Shown: piece by piece, positions 53,901-61,921 of the stretch
How the letters are laid out: every line of letters starts with the position of its first letter
How positions within the stretch are numbered: the first letter of the stretch is position 1
From: Paenibacillus chondroitinus NBRC 15376
GTDB lineage: Bacteria > Bacillota > Bacilli > Paenibacillales > NBRC-103111
Reading direction: 5' to 3'
Length of the DNA: 64,000 nt
Assembly: GCF_004000765.1 (NCBI RefSeq)
Contig: NZ_BILW01000004.1
Coordinates: 186,001-250,000, forward strand
Notes under the pieces: model-generated
Told to the model about the DNA's origin: nothing
The model's database searches: none
Seen by the model: the letters and a program-made list of their open reading frames with translations, nothing else
Made by a program: the position numbers and the translations under genes

Positions 53901-54539
53901 AGTACGAAGGAAACAACAGGTCAAGTTCGTGTCCTTGCTGCAAGGATAGCTGCGGACAAAGATTCTCTGGCGACCGGTTTGATTAACCTGCAATGGAAAG
54001 CCAGACCTTCAGCTTTACCTGTATCTACAGCAATATCGCTGTCCAGCGTCATTATTTCAGACGGTGATGGGGTCGAAACCAATGTAGCTGGCGTTGCACA
54101 TCCTATTCTAATCAACAGCGTAAACAAAGCCGGGCTCCATGAACTTATTGCGCAAGCTCAGGCAGCGTTTGACGCCGCGGCAGAAGGCACAAGTGTCGGA
54201 CAATATCCGGTTGGTTCGAAAGCTGTTTTACAAGCCGCAATCGTTAATGCCAAAGCTGTGGCCGATAACGCGGCAGCAAGCCAAAGCCAAGTGGATCAAG
54301 CTTCCTCCGAGTTGAATGCGGCGCTCCAAGCATTCTTGGCATCTATCAATACGCAAGCGCCAGGTGACTTGAACGGAGATAACCACTTCAGTATCGGTGA
54401 TTTGGCTATGATGGCGGCCTACTATGGCAAAAATGCCGATGATCCGAACTGGCTATTGTATAAGAAAGCGGATCTCAACAATGACGGAGTCATTGATATT
54501 GGTGACTTAGCGATTGTAGCTAAAATGATTCTAGGCTAG
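50901..54539 (+). CDS. Non-catalytic surface protein: F5/8C, Ig repeats, cohesin, FIVAR, dockerin
   Basis: A 1212-residue exported protein: signal peptide 1-30; F5/8-type C ~34-177; atrophied Ig ~183-268; beta-sandwich module ~275-478; four more Ig repeats ~484-573, 577-661, 668-750, 757-842; cadherin-like beta sandwich ~851-936; cohesin ~942-1073; FIVAR ~1074-1147; dockerin ~1155-1212 (loops DLNGDNHFSIGD and DLNNDGVIDIGD). No catalytic domain is present. The series F5/8C-Ig-module-cohesin-FIVAR-dockerin is collinear with the last 800 residues of the 1968-residue mannosidase, so it is a paralogue of that half. It likely binds glycan and links members of the surface complex. Confidence 0.9.
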   Translation: MMRQLLNRWHVLICSLLMFCLLPNLTVQAAPGDLVNVALASNMTVKFSKENQPNETAVKLFDNNANTKWLGAQTTNVWVQVQFNYGDTQAVKKYAMVSANDAATRDPKNWRIEGSNDGLSWIVLDEQSNQSFSARFQTKEYTIAADKVKEYAYYRLFILNNSGESTNTQLADWKLFATELDDNTSVASAVAALDVGDTTALTKGVSLPATFRKGTSITWESSNPAVLSNTGKIVKRPDLGQPNAQLTLTATVKKGSLSQIKQFAVTVLAMREADYQYEAGVDFDSGFEAEDPAPTDTTGPANTYRILSLTKNIGEFCCGIGGMESKKGTGAHNGAAALQFSGNALNADQSYAYNQIFDTEIPVKASTTLSYWLFPEKESDVLSTLTRTTSKYVALDILFTDGTYLHDLGAKDQNGVVLHPNSQGKGGFVVEDQWNLITANLGEVANGKVIDKILFAFDSSGTVSGFFRGSVDDITIEHNSTVGEKDTLAVNAAKAALSLGDTSGVSHDLNLPVVGEQQTRITWESSNPLVMNDSGHIVSRPIQGEPSAELKLTATIIKGDSIATKVFQIKVLPMDDAEAVDLDKAALQLVNTSAVADHLTLVTKGKYRSTIAWHSSNSVVINDAGHVSRPDAGQPNAVVTLTATIMSGGVSADKPFILTVVAQGDMGDLAADKAVLELGSSNTVTGNVYLPSNGRFGSKIDWVSSNPDAISGTGQVHRPGVGQPDASVNLTATLTKGTNIEMKTFPLTVKAMSADEESVISAAAALDLGNTRSVVNNLFLPISINGSPEVVITWSSSDPGVIDFHGNIVRPCYGDPNVTAVLTARISRGTTSITKTFTITVAALGEVEKPLNDDATLSNITLNGEPMSGFDPNTAAYTVELPEGEVQVPTVAATTADSNATLVVTQADKLPGQATIVVRAEDRSTQKTYTIDFKIKESPAGNIAYLFGVDQVNSGATFDLTYDLHSVSQNVYAHDLIFTYDAAAVEFISAKSRQQDVFFVSTKETTGQVRVLAARIAADKDSLATGLINLQWKARPSALPVSTAISLSSVIISDGDGVETNVAGVAHPILINSVNKAGLHELIAQAQAAFDAAAEGTSVGQYPVGSKAVLQAAIVNAKAVADNAAASQSQVDQASSELNAALQAFLASINTQAPGDLNGDNHFSIGDLAMMAAYYGKNADDPNWLLYKKADLNNDGVIDIGDLAIVAKMILG

Positions 54540-54549
54540 AAGGTAAGCC

Positions 54550-54584
54550 AGAGGTGGTGTCCATTGTGACATCATCTCTTTTTT
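54550..54584 (+). terminator. Terminator of the mannosidase operon
   Basis: AGAGGTGGTGTC pairs with GACATCATCTCT (one mismatch) around a six-base loop, followed by T residues. Confidence 0.85.
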
Positions 54585-54662
54585 ACATGTCTAAAAATGG
54601 AATAGAAGCTGCCCGGTGATCACATCCTAAGCTTAGCTTTATCATGAAAAGGGGGAGCCTAG

Positions 54663-55475
54663 GTGAAATTAACATCCGAGCAGCGTATTACCTTGCATGG
54701 TTTTAATAATTTGACCAAATCGCTAAGCTTTAACATGTATGATATTTGCTTTACAAAAACCAAGGAAGAGCGCGAAGCCTATATTGCTTATATAGACCAG
54801 CAGTACAATGCAGACCGATTGACCGCGATCTTGAAGTCCGTTGCCGACATTATCGGCGCTCATGTGCTGAACATATCCAAGCAGGATTATGATCCGCAGG
54901 GATCAAGTGTCACCATGTTGGTATCGGAGGGGCCGATTGAGAAAGAACCGAATGAATCGTTCGAGGAATCGCCGGGCCCGCTTCCGGAAGCTGTTGTAGC
55001 ACATTTGAACACCAGTCATATCACTGTACACACGTATCCGGAGTATCACCCGGACGAAGGGATCAGCACATTCAGGGCTGACATTGACGTATCCACTTGC
55101 GGAGAAATATCGCCGCTGAAAGCGCTGAACTACCTGATCCGCTCTTTCGATACGGACATTATGACAATGGATTACCGGGTAAGAGGTTTCACACGCGATA
55201 TCACGGGGCACAAGTTGTTCATTGACCATGAAATCAGCTCGATTCAGAACTATATTCCAAGTGAAATCAAAGACATGTACCAAATGATCGACGTAAACGT
55301 GTATCAGGAAAATATATTTCATACGAAATGTAAGCTGCGAGAATTTGATTTGAACAATTATTTGTTCGGCTACACCAAAGATTCCTTGAGCAAGGAAGAG
55401 CAGCTGGAAATTGAGAAAAGCGTCAAATGGGAGATGGACGAGATTTTTTATGGGAAAAATATGGTCTTTACTTGA
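54663..55475 (+). CDS. speD: S-adenosylmethionine decarboxylase, E. coli (long SpeD) type
   Basis: A 270-residue pyruvoyl enzyme that supplies decarboxylated SAM for spermidine synthesis. [49 protein letters not shown]-like and RVRGFTRDI segments match enterobacterial SpeD closely. Self-cleavage should occur before Ser118 ([11 protein letters not shown]); Cys146 in STCGEISPL is the conserved catalytic cysteine. Bacillus species usually have the ~126-residue form instead, so this may be a transferred gene. GTG start with AGGGGGAG upstream. No spermidine synthase gene lies nearby. Confidence 0.95.
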   Translation: MKLTSEQRITLHGFNNLTKSLSFNMYDICFTKTKEEREAYIAYIDQQYNADRLTAILKSVADIIGAHVLNISKQDYDPQGSSVTMLVSEGPIEKEPNESFEESPGPLPEAVVAHLNTSHITVHTYPEYHPDEGISTFRADIDVSTCGEISPLKALNYLIRSFDTDIMTMDYRVRGFTRDITGHKLFIDHEISSIQNYIPSEIKDMYQMIDVNVYQENIFHTKCKLREFDLNNYLFGYTKDSLSKEEQLEIEKSVKWEMDEIFYGKNMVFT

Positions 55476-55480
55476 TAGGA

Positions 55481-55533
55481 AAAAGAAAAGCCGCTCACAG
55501 GGAGAAGATCCAAGTATGAGCGGTTCTTTTTTT
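55481..55533. terminator. Bidirectional terminator between speD and the MFS gene
   Basis: AAAAGAAAAGCCGCTC pairs with GAGCGGTTCTTTTTTT, giving T runs on both strands. Confidence 0.88.
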
Positions 55534-55535
55534 GA

Positions 55536-56723
55536 CTAATCCGACTGAACAAGTTTCGGCTTTTTATTGCCGATTTTAAACTGGATGAGAATCATGATGG
55601 CTACGAGGATCGACATGCCGATAAGAGCAGGAGGAAAACTGCCTGCATAGTCATGGATATAACCTACAAAAAAAGGGCCCAAGGCAGCAAAAATGTAGCC
55701 GCCGGATTGCGTCATTGCCGATAACGCGCTGGCTTCCTCCGTATTTGATGTTTCATCGATAGGCAGCATTAAAGCCATTGGGAACAGCCCTCCAGCTCCG
55801 ATTCCCAGGAAGACGCAGGTTAACCAAGGCGTTACGGGGAGTTGAAGCAGAATGAGTCCGATTAACTCCATCGTCGAGCAGCCAATCAACCAGAGCATTC
55901 TGCGTTGAAAACGGCTGACGAGAATAGGAATAACCAGGCTGACAGGCATTTGTACGGCAGTAAATAAGGTCAAAATCATTCCTGCCGTTTGTTTCCCGTA
56001 GCCCATTGCCTGTACCATGGGGGCCAGCCAAGCGGTAAGAGAATAAAAAATGAAGGCCATCAACCCAAAAAAGCAAGTTAGCATCCAAGAACGTTTATTA
56101 GATAATGGGAGTTTCAAACTGCTGTTGCCTGACTTGGGCAAGGTGCTGGGCACGGCAGCTTCAGGTGATTTCGGGTTTTTCCGGACCGGTCTCCACCAAA
56201 AGCAAAGCGCAAGGAAAGCCAGGACGGACCAAGACGCGACGGACGCTTGCCAGGAGTGGCTAAAGGCATTTTGCAAAGGTACGGAAAAAGCAGACCCAAG
56301 GGCGGCACCAAGAACCATTGCCATGGAATAGACCCCGACGATTGCTGAAGGATTAGCAAAATTTCCTTTGATAAACCCTGACAATAATGGCACAATGATG
56401 GCAATACCGATTCCGGCGAGGAAGGCGGTAACTAACATCAACCATTCAGAGGTAACAAAGTACCTTGCCGCAGTAGCAAGACCGATGAGCAATAGACAAT
56501 AGGCAATCGCTCTTTCAATGCCCCACCGATTGCCTAGTTTCACAGCAGCAGGAGCGAAAAAGCCCATGCAGAGAACAGGCAGGGAGGTTAATAGACTGGC
56601 GCTGGAACCGCTCATGCCAAGCGCCTCCTGAATCGTTCCGAGCAAAGGAGAGACCGACGTTATGACAGGACGTAAATTAAGTGAAGCGAGGAAAAGGGCA
56701 GTGATCAGAAAAGCAAAGCGCAT
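55536..56723 (-). CDS. MFS transporter, CynX/NimT type
   Basis: A 395-residue membrane protein with about 12 helices. The start ASLNLRPVITSVSPLLGTIQ is the mark of the CynX/NimT (cyanate, nitroimidazole) group; LLTSLPVLCMGFFAPAA and GAALGSAFSVPL follow. Members include 2-nitroimidazole and sugar or drug exporters, and the substrate here is unknown. It starts at ATG 56723 and is divergent from a LysR regulator 200 bases away, which may control it. Confidence 0.88.
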   Translation of the reverse strand: MRFAFLITALFLASLNLRPVITSVSPLLGTIQEALGMSGSSASLLTSLPVLCMGFFAPAAVKLGNRWGIERAIAYCLLLIGLATAARYFVTSEWLMLVTAFLAGIGIAIIVPLLSGFIKGNFANPSAIVGVYSMAMVLGAALGSAFSVPLQNAFSHSWQASVASWSVLAFLALCFWWRPVRKNPKSPEAAVPSTLPKSGNSSLKLPLSNKRSWMLTCFFGLMAFIFYSLTAWLAPMVQAMGYGKQTAGMILTLFTAVQMPVSLVIPILVSRFQRRMLWLIGCSTMELIGLILLQLPVTPWLTCVFLGIGAGGLFPMALMLPIDETSNTEEASALSAMTQSGGYIFAALGPFFVGYIHDYAGSFPPALIGMSILVAIMILIQFKIGNKKPKLVQSD

Positions 56724-56922
56724 GATCGGTCATCTCCATGATTCATTCAAGATTTATCAGCTTAGTCTAATATATGGGAGTATCGTTAAAGACTCTATCC
56801 ATATTATGCATTTATACAAAGTGCAATATGTGTGAATGGAATTGACTTTCGGATCAGCCTTTTGTGATTATGCGATAGAGTATGCTAAGCTTTAGACATA
56901 ACAATCCAGAGGAGGGTGGTCT

Positions 56923-57810
56923 TTGAACGAGAAGGATTGCATCATGCTGCAGTATCTTGCAGAGGAGCAAAGTCTGACAAAAGCGGCGGAACGCCTTTAT
57001 ATTACGCAGCCCGCGCTATCTTACAGGATCCAACAGTTAGAAAAAGACTTCGGGGTGTCCATCATTGTTAAATCCTCTAAAGGGACTAGGCTTACCCCGG
57101 AAGGAAAATATTTGGTTGCCTATGCGAAGAAAACACTTACCGAATTGAATAAGATGAAGGATCACATCATGAGCTTGCGAAATGAGGTGAAAGGGACACT
57201 AAGACTGGGCGTTGCCAGTTACTACGGTCTATACAAACTTCCGCCGATCCTTAAAAGGTTCAAAGAGTTTTGCCCAGACGTTCAGTTTAATGTTACATCC
57301 GCTTTAAGCCCGGAGATTCTTGAATTGCTCCATGAGGAAGAGATCCATGTAGGTGTTATTAGAGGAGACTACCCGTGGTTTGATGCCCGATGCCTTCTAC
57401 ACGACGAGCATATTTATATGATTTCCAAAGATGATATTGATTTGGATAGCCTTCCGGACTTGCCTCATATCTACTATAAAGAACCAAGAATTAAAACCAT
57501 GAGCTCCATGCAGTCCCCCTTCAGCGAAACGATTCAAGCCTGGTGGCATGAGCGGTATAACAAGCCGCCTACAATTACAATGTGGGTAGACTCTTATGAA
57601 ACTTGCAAAGAGATGGTGAAGCAGGGGCTGGGCTACTCGATTGTTCCTGGTGTTTTTGTTTCGCCGCAAGATGGATTGAAAACTACAGAGCTGATCCGAA
57701 AGAACGGGGAGCCAATCAAACGAAACACATGGATGATTTATCGGGAATCAACATTAGAGCTTGCGTTTGTGGATAGATTTGTGGAATTTATGAAAGCCCA
57801 ATATGTTTAA
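56923..57810 (+). CDS. LysR family transcriptional regulator
   Basis: A 295-residue regulator. The helix-turn-helix is QSLTKAAERLYITQPALSYRIQQLE (two pieces, residues ~15-40), and the effector domain of two Rossmann-like lobes begins near residue 90 (GTLRLGVASYYGLYKLPPIL). TTG start with GAGGAGGG seven bases ahead. It lies between a divergent MFS gene and a downstream M20/YfcC operon in the same direction, so either could be its target. Confidence 0.92.
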   Translation: MNEKDCIMLQYLAEEQSLTKAAERLYITQPALSYRIQQLEKDFGVSIIVKSSKGTRLTPEGKYLVAYAKKTLTELNKMKDHIMSLRNEVKGTLRLGVASYYGLYKLPPILKRFKEFCPDVQFNVTSALSPEILELLHEEEIHVGVIRGDYPWFDARCLLHDEHIYMISKDDIDLDSLPDLPHIYYKEPRIKTMSSMQSPFSETIQAWWHERYNKPPTITMWVDSYETCKEMVKQGLGYSIVPGVFVSPQDGLKTTELIRKNGEPIKRNTWMIYRESTLELAFVDRFVEFMKAQYV

Positions 57811-57817
57811 GAAAATG

Positions 57818-57848
57818 TACAGTGCCATTTGGCAGTGTATTTTTTTTG
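57818..57848 (+). terminator. Terminator after the LysR gene
   Basis: TACAGTGCC pairs with GGCAGTGTA (one mismatch) around a four-base loop, followed by eight or more T residues. Confidence 0.88.
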
Positions 57849-57857
57849 CGTGGCTTT

Positions 57858-58036
57858 GGGGAACTACGGGTCGCTATTCCTCTGAATAGCTCTGTTTTTC
57901 GGATGTGAGGGGAACTACATTCCTCTATTTTGTCGACGTCACATGAAAGTGCAACATGCGGAACAAATAAGAGACTGTAGTTCCGTTCCACAGGAAAAAT
58001 GCTAAATTTTTCTCCAATAGTGAACTCTGGTTCCCC
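57858..58036. repeat. GGGGAACTAC-type intergenic repeats
   Basis: GGGGAACTAC occurs at 57858-57867 and 57909-57918, with GTCGCTATTCC in between; the reverse forms GTAGTTCC (57977-57984) and GGTTCCCC (58030-58037) follow. The plan (box, GTCGCTATT core, TTTTT segment, box, then inverted copies) mirrors the repeats at 4910-5424 with a different box. The 450 bases between the LysR and M20 genes hold no supportable gene. Confidence 0.55.
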
Positions 58037-58262
58037 TATGAGAATCTTGAGTCCGAATTGGTCATCGAGCTACAACAGTTCCGCCACAGCTGCCGCCGCT
58101 ATAAAAAAATTTTAGGGGTTGGCCAAAAAACAATCAATTGTACTTATAGATTTGAAGTCGATAAAATAATATTCATTATGTTACATAATTATTCATTTCA
58201 TCAGTGGCTTTATTCATGCAAATAGTCAATCATCACGAGGTTTTGACAGGGGGGGTTACACA

Positions 58263-59477
58263 ATGATTCAAGAGAATTTAGATGCCAGTAAGAGCAAACA
58301 ACAGATTGAGCAAGCTGTAGATTCGCTTGACGAGCAACTGAGACGTATTTCTAAGCAAATTCATGCGAATCCGGAACTCAGCTTCCATGAGCATAAAGCG
58401 AAGAAGTGGTTGGTTGAACCCTTACTTGAAGCGGGATTTGAGGTAGAGCAAGGAATTGCGGGTTTAGAGACCTCGTTTCGCGCTACTTGGGAAGGTCAAC
58501 CGGGAGGGCCGACGATTGCGCTGCTGGCCGAGTATGATGCGCTTCCTGCGATTGGCCATGCTTGCGGCCATAACTTGATTGGGACTGCATCCGTAGGCGC
58601 CGCGCTGGCGTTGAAGGAAGCACATCCTGATCTGCCAGGCAAAATCGTTGTCTTAGGGACACCTGCCGAAGAAGAAGGCGGCGGTAAAATCATCATGTGC
58701 AATGAAGGCATCTTCGATGATATCGACGCCGTGATGATGGTCCATCCCCAAAATAAAACGATGGTTCTGCGCGGTGCACTTGCTTGTGTCGACGCAACGT
58801 TTACCTTCCACGGGAAGCAGGCACACGCTTCTTCCTCTCCAGAGAAAGGAATCTCTGCGCTGGATGCCTTAATTAATGCCTTCGTTGCTATTAACGCCAT
58901 CCGTCAGTTTGTGAAAGAGGATGTGAGGATTCACGGCATTATTACCAAAGGCGGAGATGCGCCGAATGTCGTACCGGAACTGTGTGAAGCCGTATTTATT
59001 TTACGAGCGTCAACGGTGGAAGAACTGGAAATTGTCAGAAAAAAAGTATATCGGGCCGTTCGCAGCTCGGCAGAAGGTGTTGGAGCTACCGTAGATATTA
59101 CGGAAGGATTAATTTATGCGGAGCGGAACAACAATAAGGCTTTGGCTCAATTATTTCAAAACAACTTGGAACAGATGGGCATAGAAGTTTCCGCGCCGCC
59201 GCAAAAGGGAGGTGTCGGCTCCTCCGATATCGGGAATGTCAGCCAGATGACGCCGACGATCCACCCGTATATCCGACTAGGAGATGCCACGACACATACG
59301 CCGGAATTTGCTCAGTTGGCGGGTTCGGAAGAGGGCATGATTGAATTGAATCGAGCGGCCAAAGCGTTAGCCCTTACCACGTATGATTTATGTACGGACA
59401 AGGCGGCGATGCAGCGCGTTCGCAATGAGTTTACAGCGTGGAAGCAGAATAGAGAGGGGGGAACGGGCATTGAATAG
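58263..59477 (+). CDS. M20 family amidohydrolase/peptidase
   Basis: A 404-residue cytoplasmic metalloenzyme. Metal-binding motifs are HACGHNLIGT and GTPAEEEGGGK, with the dimerisation domain in between (GKQAHASSSPEKG). CGHNL instead of CGHD is typical of the AbgB/PM20D2-like branch, which cleaves aminoacyl amides such as p-aminobenzoyl-glutamate or beta-alanyl dipeptides. GGGGGGG precedes the ATG. The next gene, a YfcC-type transporter, starts inside its last codons, so substrate import and cleavage are probably linked. Confidence 0.92.
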   Translation: MIQENLDASKSKQQIEQAVDSLDEQLRRISKQIHANPELSFHEHKAKKWLVEPLLEAGFEVEQGIAGLETSFRATWEGQPGGPTIALLAEYDALPAIGHACGHNLIGTASVGAALALKEAHPDLPGKIVVLGTPAEEEGGGKIIMCNEGIFDDIDAVMMVHPQNKTMVLRGALACVDATFTFHGKQAHASSSPEKGISALDALINAFVAINAIRQFVKEDVRIHGIITKGGDAPNVVPELCEAVFILRASTVEELEIVRKKVYRAVRSSAEGVGATVDITEGLIYAERNNNKALAQLFQNNLEQMGIEVSAPPQKGGVGSSDIGNVSQMTPTIHPYIRLGDATTHTPEFAQLAGSEEGMIELNRAAKALALTTYDLCTDKAAMQRVRNEFTAWKQNREGGTGIE

Positions 59478-60882
59478 TATAGCAAAAGATAGTCCTCGCA
59501 AATGGTTTAAAATGCCTCATACCTTTGTTATCTTATTTATCCTTGTTTTCGTTGCAGCGGCATTAACGTATACAATCCCTGCAGGAAAATTCGAACGTGT
59601 CAAAGATAAAGTGACTGGAAAATCCTTACTCGTGACAGGGTCGTATCATCAAGTAGATGCGAGTCCGGTTAATTTAGTTGAAATTCCGAAAGCGATCGTC
59701 CACGGGCTGGTTTCTTCAGCCGATGTAGTCTTCTTTATTTTCATTATTGGCGGAGCTTTCCAAATCATTTCGTCGACAGGTACGATTGAGGCGGTAACCT
59801 CCAGGGTGGCAAAAACATTTGCCAATAAGGGCAGGTGGGTGATACCCATCTTCATTACCCTGTTCTCGGTTGGCGGTTTTACTATGGGGATGTCCACCGA
59901 AGTCATGGTTTTCGTCCCTATCGGGATCGCGATTGCCCGTGCGCTCGGTTTTGATGCTTTGACGGGTACGGCGATGATATCCTTGGGGGCATCCTGCGGC
60001 TTTACGGCGGGGATATTGAACCCGTTTAACGTAGGTCTGGCTCAAGCTATTGCGCAAGTGCCGATGTTCTCAGGGGCTTGGCTGCGCGTTATTTTATTGA
60101 TTTGCCTGATCACCGTGACAAGTCTTTATTTAATTCGTTATGCAGGAAAAGTAAGAAAAGATCCGAAACAAGGGCTTGTTTATGATTTAGAGCAATCTGT
60201 TACTAGCGAGAAAGTCGATTTCTCCAAACTGCCGACCCTTCAACTTAAGCACTACCTTACAATTGCTGCGGTGATCATCGGTTTCGGTCTCGTCATTTGG
60301 GGTGTTTCGAAAAAAGGCTGGTGGATGGAGGAGCTCGGTGCGTTATTCTTGACCATGGGAATTGTGTCCGGCTTCAGCGCAGGTTATGGTCCAAGCCGTA
60401 TTGCCAGTGAATTCGTCAAAGGTGCAAGCAGCATTACTTATGGCGCGTTCATCATTGGTATTGCAAGAGGTATCATGGTCGTGCTCGAACAAGGAAATGT
60501 CATCGACAGCATCGTGAACGGCTTGTCCATTCTAGTAGGTGACTTGCCAAGTTCGATACAAGTGCTAGGGATGTACGCTTTTCAAAATATAATGAACGTA
60601 TTCATCACCTCGGGGACAGGAATGGCGGTTACTACCATGCCGATCATGACACCATTGTCCGATTTGCTTGGCGTTACAAGACAAACATCCGTATTGGCCT
60701 TCCAACTGGGCGACGGCATCACGAACATGATTCTTCCTACCTCTTCCGCTTTGATGGGCAGCCTGGCTGTATCAGGGATTGCTTATCAGAAATGGGTTAA
60801 GTTTTTCTGGCCGTTGATGTGCATGTGGCTGATTATCGGAGCCGTTTTTATCATCGTGGCGAATGTAATCAAGTATGCATAA
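59470..60882 (+). CDS. YfcC family (DcuC superfamily) membrane transporter
   Basis: A 470-residue integral membrane protein with 11-13 helices. KMPHTFVILFILVFVAAALTYTIPAGKF at the start (shown here only as a landmark of two short parts: MPHTFVILF and TYTIPAGKF), GGFTMGMSTEVMVF, SGTGMAVTTMPIM and LGDGITNMILPTS are typical of YfcC/DcuC-type carriers for C4-dicarboxylates, arginine or peptides. It starts at TTG 59470, overlapping the M20 gene by eight bases with GGGGGG ahead; the frame extends further upstream inside that gene. A terminator follows. Confidence 0.9.
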   Translation: MNSIAKDSPRKWFKMPHTFVILFILVFVAAALTYTIPAGKFERVKDKVTGKSLLVTGSYHQVDASPVNLVEIPKAIVHGLVSSADVVFFIFIIGGAFQIISSTGTIEAVTSRVAKTFANKGRWVIPIFITLFSVGGFTMGMSTEVMVFVPIGIAIARALGFDALTGTAMISLGASCGFTAGILNPFNVGLAQAIAQVPMFSGAWLRVILLICLITVTSLYLIRYAGKVRKDPKQGLVYDLEQSVTSEKVDFSKLPTLQLKHYLTIAAVIIGFGLVIWGVSKKGWWMEELGALFLTMGIVSGFSAGYGPSRIASEFVKGASSITYGAFIIGIARGIMVVLEQGNVIDSIVNGLSILVGDLPSSIQVLGMYAFQNIMNVFITSGTGMAVTTMPIMTPLSDLLGVTRQTSVLAFQLGDGITNMILPTSSALMGSLAVSGIAYQKWVKFFWPLMCMWLIIGAVFIIVANVIKYA

Positions 60883-60896
60883 GTGATGTTAATGCA

Positions 60897-60940
60897 AAGT
60901 ATGCTCTTCCTTTTTAAATGGGGAGGAGCATGCTTTTTTT
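60897..60940 (+). terminator. Terminator of the M20-YfcC operon
   Basis: AAGTATGCTCTTCC pairs with GGGAGGAGCATGCTT across an AT-rich loop, followed by T residues. Confidence 0.88.
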
Positions 60941-61046
60941 CTACCTATCAGCTAGTGAGTTGCCCAAACTTCAAAGTATAATTCCTTGCTTTATGGAGAA
61001 CCTATCTCATTAGTGAAATTGTTTTCCTTTATTTGGGGAGGATGCT

Positions 61047-61511
61047 ATGGAATATGTGATACTGTGGGCTGCCACAATCCTATGCTTTGGTTCAATGTTC
61101 ATTTGGATGCTTAGGAAGCCTATAAAAGACTGGCTGATTATTTTTTTATTGAAGTCAGTTGTTACAGCAATTACCGATTGCTTTATCATTGCAGCTGATT
61201 TATTGGACTATCCGATTCGCTTTTTCCCCGAAGTTTTCGATACAAACATTGTATTTGATTTTCTCGTTTTTCCTACACTCTGCGTCTTTTATAATATAAC
61301 TACACAGCACTCGAATTTAAAAAGCATCTTTGTGCAAGCACTTTTGTACAGCATTCCGGTGACATTGCTTGAATTTTGGGCCGAAAGAAATACGGAATTG
61401 ATTACGTACAAACACTGGAACGCTTTTGTAAGCCTAGTGACATTAATAGTAACTTTCTTGATTGTTCGTGGAGCGATAGCTTTAGTTCGTAAAGCGGATT
61501 CTTATGTTTGA
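61047..61511 (+). CDS. CBO0543-like small membrane protein
   Basis: A 154-residue protein with about five membrane helices (3-19, 28-50, 69-85, 92-110, 125-146). The segment DYPIRFFPEVFDTNIVFDFLVFP and the end ALLYSIPVTLLEFWAER resemble a family common in Bacillus, Paenibacillus and clostridia (CBO0543 type), whose function is unknown. GGGGAGG lies six bases before the ATG. It stands alone. Confidence 0.82.
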   Translation: MEYVILWAATILCFGSMFIWMLRKPIKDWLIIFLLKSVVTAITDCFIIAADLLDYPIRFFPEVFDTNIVFDFLVFPTLCVFYNITTQHSNLKSIFVQALLYSIPVTLLEFWAERNTELITYKHWNAFVSLVTLIVTFLIVRGAIALVRKADSYV

Positions 61512-61921
61512 TTTGGGGAGACAATGACCTTAGGGTTGTTGTTTTTTTGTTTGTAAGAGAAGTAAGTCGGTGCTTTATTGAAAAAAAGGTTGAGGTTATG
61601 TCAACTTGCCATTGGTGCTATGTTTTAAGAAATAAGCTTGCAATAATCAATATAATAAATACTTCATCCATCATCTGGATTTATTATTGTATAATTATTT
61701 TGTTGTAAGTTGCCTGAAAAGACTTAAAGAAATATTCGTCCAATAGAAATAGCAGAGATTGGGATAACTTTAGAAATGAAAGTTGAAAGACGGAGGAGTT
61801 GGTCAACTATCCCTTGCTAGGGGCAATGTTTATTCCTTCAGACACTGATGTGATTGTTGGATAAACAATAGATTTCATATGACATTCGACATATTACATA
61901 TAAAAACGGATGGTGATGTAG
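61512..61921 (+). other. AT-rich gene-free stretch
   Basis: I see no convincing gene. A 66-codon frame near its start is AT-driven and lacks a ribosome site. An 18-base sequence encoding STCHWC (about 61599-61616) recalls the active site of the thioredoxin-domain gene downstream, but the flanks do not match. Confidence 0.5.

Noticed and set aside
61508-61708. 66-codon frame containing STCHWC
   Set aside because: It overlaps the stop of the membrane gene and turns into AT-rich hydrophobic noise. The 18-base likeness to the thioredoxin active site downstream has no matching flanks, so I treat it as chance.
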